Source of the DNA: Apium graveolens
Taxonomy: Eukaryota; Streptophyta; Magnoliopsida; Apiales; Apiaceae
Direction of reading: 5' to 3'
NCBI RefSeq assembly: GCF_009905375.1
Contig: NC_133648.1
Location: forward strand, 313,599,666 to 313,663,665
DNA: 64,000 nt
Shown: piece by piece, positions 56,488 to 64,000 of the stretch
Layout: each line of letters opens with the position of its first letter
Position numbering within the stretch: the stretch's first letter is position 1
The notes under the pieces: model-generated
The model's input: the letters and a program-made list of their open reading frames with translations, nothing else
Database searches by the model: none
Told to the model about the DNA's origin: nothing
Position numbers and translations under genes: made by a program

Positions 56488-57558
56488 CTAATTTTTCGCA
56501 TTCTCGGCGTCTTGTTTTTTTTTCTGATAGTTTAACCAACCAACTTTAGCATCCGCAGTTTGTAGGTGTTTCCATAACTCTCTTTTAACTTTCTGCTCAA
56601 ACATCGTCACAGCAAAATAATACAGATCACTATTTTTAGTGATCTCTGGGATGGAATGCAGATCATCCATAACTTCTTTTATAGTGCAACCTGCAACTTT
56701 TGTGATAGAACTTCTTTTCTCAACCGTCGCCACCAGTTTAGATATATCAGATCTCAATTTTGACGCGCTACTTAATCTTTGCTTGGTAGCTCCTTTTTCT
56801 TTTGGATTTTTATGTAGTTTCTGAGCAGCTTCTTTGCCTGTCTTTTGTCTTTTACCCATTTTTGAATTATCATCTGAAATTGTATCATCTTGTTCCTGTA
56901 AGTACATATCCAAACTCTTCTGCAGTGGATCGTCACCTGACTCGTTTAAACTTATAATATCATCCTCATTTGGACCATTGTATGCTTGCACATTTGCATT
57001 AGATGATGGGGCCCAAGCAAACTCCCCGGTTGCAGCTGTAGCTCCGAACATCAAATCATTTTTTGCAATAAGTTCGGGTTCTATCCCTTTTTTTTGAAAT
57101 TTGGCATACTCTTTATTCAACTGCAAGTTAACCACAAGGATATCAATTGATATATTTCGTAATCAAGTAAAAAATAATCAAATTTAAATAAAAAAAATTA
57201 CCTTTATTTTTTCGTTCCACCATTCAGAAGTTGCATCCACCGTTTCTAATCTTGGATCCCAGCCCAACCCAGTCTCCTTACCTATTAATTCTTTTCAAAG
57301 CTTCCAGTCCAACTTCAATGCATCCCACTTATTTTTTAGTTGAGGCTTCCATTATTTTAACCCGATCAGGTTTTAAAAATTTGTAACAACAAATTCCCAT
57401 CCTTTTGTATTAAAATGTGTAGAAGGTCGCAAGCCTTTATTGATAGCAGTTATACAAATATCGCAAACTATATGTGTTGTGCTCAGATTCCATTTTGCTT
57501 TTGATCTGGAAGAATCTTGTGTTTCCTCGATTGAATTCTTCTGTGTCTTATGAGCCAT
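56488..57558 (-). pseudogene. PIF/Harbinger Myb/SANT-like partner protein, nonsense-broken
   Basis: Start ATG 57558 (MAHKTQKNSIEETQD). Exon 1 runs to 57202 and exon 2 starts at 57120 after a short GT-AG intron. Exon 1 carries the Myb/SANT-like domain (STHFNTKGWEFVV, then LKNKWDALKLDWKL and TGLGWDPRLETVDATSEWW), but it contains TAA at 57373, a second TAA about 20 bp on, and a TGA within the domain. Exon 2 (LNKEYAKF ... KKKQDAENAKN) is open for about 210 residues, with a Lys-rich region MGKRQKTGKEAAQK. In this superfamily the Myb-like protein acts with the transposase on the termini. Three stops make it a pseudogene. Confidence 0.8.
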
Positions 57559-57599
57559 ATTTAATCTATTATAAAATAAAAATATACATGTAAAGAGTG

Positions 57600-58920
57600 A
57601 TAGTAATTACCCAATGAGATCCATGTGAAAGCTGAGGGGAGGAATTTATATATTGAGCATGTCATGTTTAAATGTTAATATTACAATATAATATAATATA
57701 TTATATTATATATTTGATAGCACTGTATACAGACATGACGTACTATGGTAGAAACAAGGAGAACACTTGCATTTAGCTTTGTATGTTCAACAGTGTTTTC
57801 GAAACTAAGCATGCATTTTCGCACAATGAAAGTAAAGTGATGGATAAAAGTTTGCACATGCAGTAATGGAGTGTATTTCTATTATATTTATTTATACACT
57901 TCAGGGACCCACATCATATGGACTTCTTCTTCCACAGTCATTGTAAAATTGCTAGTGCAGTTGATGATGCATTGAGAGCACACATTATATTCTGTATATT
58001 TAACATATCTTGAAAATTATTAAAGTTGCATTTTTTGATTGGAACAACATGCCTAATTAATATGTAGGGAAGGTTTGAGCGGCTTAATGATGATCTGCAT
58101 TTTTTTTGCTAAGTAATGATAATATGCATATTAACCTAATAAACGTAGTAAGCCAATTTATAAGCTATCGGGATAAAACAATATTTATTTTATAGCAATT
58201 AGTTAATCATGTAACATGTATCACGACCCTTACATAAACCAGTTGCAGAATATTAACCAGAAGACAAACAATAATGATATGAAACAAAATTTAGCATCCT
58301 GAACATTAAAGAATATAGTGAACAATACAGTTTCTTAATTTTCTTAAAATATTAAGCATGAATAAATACAAACCTTATATATGTACACCATGTGTTTATA
58401 TATTAACATATACAAAGGAAGATGAAACACATACCAGAACAAACGGCTTGAATCAAAGTAATAGCTTCTCAGTTGCTCTCTGTTGTCTGCTCTCAACTCA
58501 AAGAACCCAGCAGCTTCATGAACCCTATTTTGATAATTTATTGGTCGTATATTATATAATGATTACAGTAGGTTATAAAAATAAGTTTTTGTGTTCAATT
58601 ATAATACGTTTATTAGGTTATATTTTTAAGTTTTTGTTTTTTATTAATAGGTCGTATGTATATTTGGTTATACTTTGAGATGATATAGGAAATATGTAAA
58701 TTTGTAAAAAAATGTAGTTCCCAGGGTTTGATACCTGACCCCTATACTGCTGTCCGCCAAAGCCGCTTATCTTAAAAGCATGGTGAGGGCTGCTTTGTAT
58801 ATAATCAGCTTTTGGACCAAAAGTGTGGTTCAAAAAAGTACTTTTAAATTTACCAAACAGTTTTAATACAGCTTTTCTGAAAAAAGCTGTTGTAGCGGTG
58901 TGCAACAACAACGCCAAACA
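57600..58920. other. Non-coding 5' half of the PIF element
   Basis: AT-rich sequence between the Myb-like gene and the terminal repeat. The frame at 58358-58678 has no domain and is probably chance. Confidence 0.4.
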
Positions 58921-58935
58921 GACACTATGTTCAAT

Positions 58936-59436
58936 GAGAAATCGCCAAAAATACCTTTTTTAAAAAAAATTGTAACAAGAATACCACTTTTTCAAGTATA
59001 TGACCAAAAATACCCATCTAATACGCATTTGTAAAATGGGTAACTCTAATACGCATTTGACAAATGGGTATTAGGTAAAAAAAACAAAAAAAAACAAAAA
59101 CAAAACAAAAGACACGCATTTCCGAAATGCGTATCACCAAAAGTCAAAGGGTGATACGCATTTCAGAAATGTGTGTCTTTTGTTTTGTTTTTGTTTTTTT
59201 TTTAATTTTTTTTACCTAATAACCATTTGATACGCATTTCTAAAATGCGTATCTCGTTTATATATATTTTTTATTTTTTTTAAACATTTTTTTACACAAA
59301 TTACTCGTTTGTTAAATGGGTATTAGTGATACCCAACTTAGAAATGCGTATTATAGTGGTATTTTTGGCCATATACTTGAAAAAATGGTATTCTTGTCAC
59401 ATACTCTAAAAAAGTGGTATTTTTGTCATTTTTTCA
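58936..59436. mobile_element. Foldback element with ATACGCATTT interior repeats
   Basis: Left part CCAAAAATACC, AACAAGAATACCACTTTTTC, AAGTATATGACCAAAAATACC and its inverse at the right form long arms. The interior repeats ATACGCATTTG and AAATGCGTAT several times and has a perfect internal palindrome around 59105-59185. It abuts the PIF element. Confidence 0.72.
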
Positions 59437-59461
59437 CAATTTTTAGTTGAGTGGGTACTAT

Positions 59462-59514
59462 ACCCTCCCTATGTCCCTGATTGATGGTACCTTGAAATTT
59501 GAAAACACTGTTCT
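59462..59514. repeat. Truncated Stowaway-like MITE end
   Basis: CCCTCCCTATGTCCCTGATT followed by TGAAATTTGAAAACACTGTTC resembles the left end of a Stowaway. It is cut by the Copia LTR at 59515, so the retrotransposon probably landed inside this MITE. Confidence 0.45.
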
Positions 59515-59727
59515 TGTTAATTTTAGTCAAATAAGAGTCCTAGTCTTTAGCATTATTGGCTAGTGGAAAATAGTTGATTTAGTCAAGTTTGTTTCCTTTA
59601 TTCTAGCTGCAGTTGTAGTAGTGGTTTCTTTATTTCTAGTTATAGGTGGTTGTAGTTCTTCTATATATGTAATGCTTTTCAGGAGTAATAAATAAGTCAT
59701 TTGCTTTGAAGTCTTATTGTAGTTTAT
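59515..59727 (+). repeat. Copia 5' LTR
   Basis: Starts TGTTAATTTTAGTCAAATAA. The end is set just before the primer site and is uncertain by a few bases, because no clear CA end is visible. A TATA-like TCTATATATGTAATG lies at 59659-59673. Confidence 0.85.
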
Positions 59728-59730
59728 ATT

Positions 59731-59742
59731 TGGTATTAGAGC
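59731..59742 (+). other. Primer binding site (initiator tRNA-Met)
   Basis: TGGTATTAGAGC differs by one base from the usual plant Copia site complementary to the 3' end of initiator methionine tRNA. It lies immediately after the 5' LTR. Confidence 0.8.
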
Positions 59743-59796
59743 GTGTGACTTGAGAGATCCGAAAAACAGTACGAAACACTTGAGGGAGCACGAAAG

Positions 59797-62700
59797 ATGG
59801 GTTCAGAAGCAAATTTTGCAGCAGCCTCCATTCCGAAGTTTGATGGTGACTACGATCATTGGAGCATGATCATGAAGAATTTCCTTCGTTCTAAGGAGTA
59901 CTGGGTTGCTGTTGAAAAGGGTTACAATGAGCCAGATAGTCGAGATAAATTGACACCAGCTGAAATAACAAGCCTGGAAGAGATGAAACTGAAGGATTTG
60001 AAGGCCAAGAATTACTTGTTTCAATCAATTGACAAGTCAATTCTCAAGACAATCACTCAGAAGGAGACATCTAAACAGCTCTGGGATTCCGTGAAGGTTA
60101 AGTGTCAAGGCAATGCTCGAGTGAAGAGAGCTCAACTCAATCGTTTACGTCGGGATTTTGAAGTTTTGGCAATGAAGCAAGGAGAATCAATCACTGATTA
60201 CTTTGGAAGAGTAATGACGATTGCCAATGACACGAGGAATTATGGAGAAGACATGGCTGATGTCAAGATCGTTGAGAAGATTTTGAGAACTCTTACTGAT
60301 AAATGGAACTATGTTGTTTGTTCCATTGAGGAAGCCAAGGACATAGATCAACTATCTGTGGATGCCTTACAGAGTTCTTTGTTGGTTCATGAGCAGAAGT
60401 TCAAAGCAGGTGGAGAAGAAGAGCAGGCCTTGAAGGTGACTCATGAGGATCACTATGGTGGAAGAGGACAACGAAGAATTGGTCTTCGAGGAGGTAGAGG
60501 ACAAGGCAGGGGTCGTCAACCATGGAGTAAGGCAACCATTGAGTCTTACAAATGTCATAAGCTTGGGCATTTTCAGTACGAGTGTCAAGCAAACTATGCA
60601 GGTGTGGAAGAATCTGAGGAGATGGTGCTGATGGCATATATTGAGAAGGCTGGAGATGATAAAGATGTGGTGTGGTACATTGACTCTGGGTGCAGCAACC
60701 ACATGTGTGGCAATTTATCTCTTTTCTGTGATGTAACGAAGGGAAATAGCAAGGTGGTCAGGTTGGGAAACTCTGCGAGCATGGAGGTGGCCGGAAAGGG
60801 CAGTGTTTGTTTAACTATCAAGGGGATCAACTACGTTGTACGAAATGTATACTATGTTCCTGGATTGAAGAATAATCTCCTTAGTGTTGGACAACTGCAA
60901 GAAAGAGGCTTGGCTGTGCTAATGAAGAAGAATGAGTGTCGCATTTATCACGACACTAAGGGTCTGGTATTTCAAACCAACATGACAGAAAATCGAATGT
61001 TTGTTGATATCAAAAGCCAAGCCAAGCAACAAAGATCACAAAGAAGAGGAATGTCTTCAAGTAGTCACTGAAGACATGGTTTATCTCTGGCACAAAAGGT
61101 TCGGTCACCTTAGCTATCAAGGATTAAAAACGCTGCAGAACAAGGAGATGGTAAATGATTTGCCGTGCTTCTCAACTGGTGGAGTTGTGTGCACTGATTG
61201 TTTGAAAGGAAAGCAACATAGAAATGTAATTTCAAAGAAAAGCACATGGAGGGCATCAGAAAAACTAGCACTGGTTCATGCTGACATTTGTGGTCCGATT
61301 TCTCCAATTTCAGAAGGCAAAAAGAGGTACTTTCTTTATTTCGTTGATCATTATAGTAGAAAGGCGTGGGTTTACTTTCTCAGTCATAAATCAGATGCAT
61401 TCAATATCTTTAAGCTATACAAGGCCCTTGTTGAAAAAGAAACGGCACAGTCTATCAAATGTTTAAGGACAGATCGCGGGGTTGAATTCACATCTGGAGA
61501 GTTCAGAGAATTCTGTGAGAAGCATGGGATCAAGCGACAATTAACTGCTGTTTATACACCACAGCAGAACGGTGTTGCAGAGCGAAAGAACAGAACCATA
61601 ATGAATATGGTAAGGAGTTTGTTGCTTGAGAAGAATGTTCCAAGGAAATTTTGGGCAGAGGCAGTAAACTGGACAGTCTACATACTTAATCGATGTCCAA
61701 CAGCAACATTGAAAGAAACAACGCCAGAGGAAGCTTGGTGTTGGGAGAAGCCATCAGTTGGACACTTAAGAGTATTCGGTTGCGTAGCACATGCTCATAT
61801 ACCTGATGTTAGACGCACAAAGCTTGAAGATAAAAATAGTCGTTGTGTCCTTGTTGGTGTGAGTGAGCCAACAAAGGCATACCGATTATTTGATCCAATT
61901 TCTAACAAGATTATCATTAGTCGGGATGTTGTCTTTGAAGAAGATAAACAATGGGCTTGGGAACAAAACACTGAAGAAGACAATACTTTCAACTTGGAAT
62001 GGGGAGATGAAACAAATGACGAAAGGGAGGAAGCCAGTGCTGACTTAGGTGATGAGACTGAAGAAGAAAATGCAGATTTCGAGGGTGGAAATAACGAAGA
62101 GAATGCAGAGAACAACTCTCCACCTATGTCACCTCAAAATAGAAGAGCACCGGGATGGATGGATGATTATGTCTCTGGGAAAGGCTTGTCAGAGGAGGAG
62201 GAGGAGGAGATTCACTTAGTCTTATTTGCTAATATTGTCAATACTGTACACTCGGATCCTACTACATTTGATAAGGCAGTGATTGACAAGAAGTGGAGGG
62301 AAGCCATGGATGTGGAAATGAGATCAATTGAGAAGAACAACACGTGGGATCTCATGGAGCTGCCAAAGGGAGCAAAAAAGATAGGAGTCAAATGGGTATA
62401 TAAAACGAAGTTAAATGAGCATGGAGAAGTATAAAAATACAAGGCTCGTTTGGTTCCTAAGGGGTATGCTCAGGAATATGGAGTTGACTATAAAGAGGTT
62501 TATGCTCCTGTAGCTCGTATGGATACAGTTCAAATGATTCTAGCTCTTGCTGCACAAAGGGTTTGGTGTGTGTTTCAGCTTGACGTAAAATCATCATTTC
62601 TTCATGGAAAAATAGTTGAGAATGTGTATGTGGAGCAGCCAAGGGGTTATGAAAGAAAGAATGAGGAGCAGAAGGTATATAAGCTTAACAAAGCTTTGTA

Positions 62701-63793
62701 CGGGCTCAAGCAGGCTCCGCGAGCGTGGTTCAGTATGTTTGAGGCATACTTTAAAAGGGAAGGCTTCAAGAAGGAGGATAGTGAGCAAACGTTGTTTACC
62801 AAAGTCGAACAAGGTAAATTCTTGATTATTAGTTTGTATGTTGATGATCTAATATTTACAGGAGATGATGAGATAATGATGCGTGAGTTTAAAGAGTCTA
62901 TGATGAGAGAATTTAATATGTCTGACTTGGGTAAGATGAGGTTTTTTCTTGGCATCGAGGTAGTTCAGTTTAATGGTGGCATATTTATCAGTCAAACAAA
63001 GTATGTAATGCAGGTGTTAAGGAGGTTTGGAATGGAGCATTGTAACTCTGTTGAAAATCCAATGGTATCAGGGATTAAGATCTCTAAATATGAAACTGGT
63101 GTAGAGATGGAAGGTCCATTTTACAAGCAGTTGATTGGAAGTTTAATGTATTTAACTGCAACAAGACCAGATATAATGTATGCAGTTAGTTTACTTAGCA
63201 GGTACATGTCAAGACCCACAACAATTCACTATGATTCTGCAAAATAAATTCTACGTTACTTGCAAGGAACAGCCAGGTTTGGTATTTTGTACAAAAAGGG
63301 AGGAAACCATGTCTTGATTGGCTTCACTGACAGTGACTATGCTGGTTCGATTGAGGATAGAAGAAGCACGTCAGGTTATGTGTTTATGTTGAGTGGGGCT
63401 GCAGTGGCTTGGTCGTCTCGAAAGCAACCTATAGTAAATTTAAGCACTACAGAAGCTGAGTTTGTAGCAGCTGCAGAGAGTAGTTGTCAAGCTATATGGA
63501 TGCAAAGGGTGCTAAAGAAGATAGGCTACAAAGGCGGTGAAAGCACTCTGATTTTTTGTGACAATAGCTCAACAATCAAGTTATCCAAGAATCCAGTGAT
63601 GCATGGTAGGAGCAAGCACATTGATGTACGCTATCATATCCTAAGGGAGCTCGTGAATGATGGAGTTGTGCAGCTTCAGTTTTGTGGAACGAGAAATCAG
63701 TTGGCAGACATCATTACTAAACCGCTGAAGTTGGAGACATTTCGAGAGCTGAGGAAGAAGCTTGGAGTGTGTGATCTTTCAGAAGTTAACTAG
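59797..63793 (+). pseudogene. Copia gag-pol polyprotein with three frame lesions
   Basis: Start ATG 59797 (MGSEANFAAASIPKFDGDY). In order: Gag capsid-type region; a zinc knuckle in which Ser replaces the first Cys (SYKCHKLGHFQYEC); protease WYIDSGCSNHM; integrase HHCC (HKRFGHLS...CTDCLKGK) and catalytic core (HADICGPI, LRTDRGVEF, QQNGVAERKN); reverse transcriptase (LDVKSSFLHG, YGLKQAPRAW, LYVDDLIFTGDD); and RNase H (DSDYAGSIEDRRSTSGY, TEAEFVAA, SKHIDVRYHILRE). Lesions: a frame change at about 61001-61071, an in-frame TAA at 62432 just before the reverse transcriptase core, and an in-frame TAA at 63245 before RNase H. With the altered zinc knuckle, this copy cannot make a full product. Domains between the lesions are well preserved. 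Confidence 0.95.
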
Positions 63794-63811
63794 CTGCCAA
63801 TGCAATCTAGT

Positions 63812-63824
63812 TCAAGGGAGTGAA
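63812..63824 (+). other. Polypurine tract
   Basis: CAAGGGAGTGAA immediately precedes the 3' LTR start TGTTAA, the usual place for plus-strand priming. Confidence 0.65.
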
Positions 63825-64000
63825 TGTTAAGTTTAGTCAAATAAGAGTCCTAGTATTTAGCATTATTGGCTAGTGGACAATAGTTGATTTAGTCAAGTTT
63901 GTTTCCTTTATTCTAGTTGCAGTTGTAGTAGTGGTTTCCTTATTTCTAGTTATAGGTGGTTGTAGTTCTTCTATATATGTAATGCTTTTCAGGAGTAATA
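63825..64000 (+). repeat. Copia 3' LTR, truncated by the window
   Basis: Begins TGTTAAGTTTAGTCAAATAA and aligns without gaps to 59515-59690. About 37 bp of LTR should lie beyond the window, followed by the MITE remainder if the insertion model is right. Confidence 0.92.

Larger units (their letters stand above)
54609..58925 (-). mobile_element. Full-length PIF/Harbinger transposon, decayed
   Basis: Inverted ends GTGTCTGTTTGG and CCAAACAGACAC, with similar continuing sequence (TGCTGTA.../...ACAACAACGCC), flanked by TAT on both sides (54606-54608 and 58926-58928). A 3-bp duplication fits this superfamily, although TWA is more usual. Inside, on the minus strand, lie its two typical genes: a DDE transposase (54870-56291) and a Myb/SANT-like protein (56488-57558). 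Both carry lesions. Confidence 0.88.
59515..64000 (+). mobile_element. Ty1/Copia LTR retrotransposon, cut by window end
   Basis: The 5' LTR (59515 to about 59727), primer site, broken gag-pol, polypurine tract and partial 3' LTR (63825-64000) are in the expected order. Integrase precedes reverse transcriptase, as in Copia. Over the 176 bp present in both LTRs I count 5 substitutions and no indels. The lineage is not assigned. Confidence 0.95.

Overview
This is a plant nuclear window, AT-rich and dense in repeats. The evidence is spliced genes with GT-AG introns, a xyloglucan endotransglucosylase/hydrolase (XTH), an R2R3-MYB, and typical angiosperm transposons. The gene and transposon types suggest a eudicot. 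I cannot name the species from the sequence alone.

Only six host genes are supported in 64 kb. An XTH gene with 3 exons lies on + (1882-3064). A subgroup-14-like R2R3-MYB with 3 exons lies on + (31253-32742). Four tandem paralogues of a protein family I do not recognise lie on - (coding exons 39293-39658, 44942-45382, 48966-49604, 50836-51672). Each paralogue has one coding exon. A long intron separates it from a short 5' UTR exon and promoter, and much of this structure is shared. The conserved C-terminal block of about 95 residues is preceded by an acidic Ser/Asp/Glu/Tyr-rich region whose length differs between copies. The longest copy carries a 75-bp in-frame tandem repeat.

The rest is a nested transposon landscape. 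In order: a foldback element with a 10-bp target duplication (340-894); a solo LTR (5412-6456); a Stowaway MITE (6560-6809); a Helitron candidate with a large internal duplication (8913-13400); a MITE split by a solo LTR (13542-15020); a three-layer nest of hAT-type elements and a Stowaway (15238-17155); further hAT-type elements (18026-18629 and others); a CACTA end (22535 onward) interrupted by a CACTA element that still carries a decayed tnp2 transposase (23340-27238); foldback and MITE elements (28897-30005); a Copia remnant (33540-34350); a small CACTA element carrying an intron-containing RRM-like gene fragment (34800-36469); a hAT-type element with an internal 170-bp minisatellite (36874-38421); MITEs and a solo LTR in and around the paralogue cluster; a complete but decayed PIF/Harbinger element with both of its genes (54609-58925); a foldback element (58936-59436); and a Copia element with 5' and partial 3' LTRs and a three-times broken gag-pol (59515 to the window end).

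The two most unusual things are the tandem acidic-repeat gene family, with its shared promoter, intron and 3' UTR blocks, and the gene fragments associated with CACTA elements (an RRM fragment, and a fragment resembling cyclase-associated protein).
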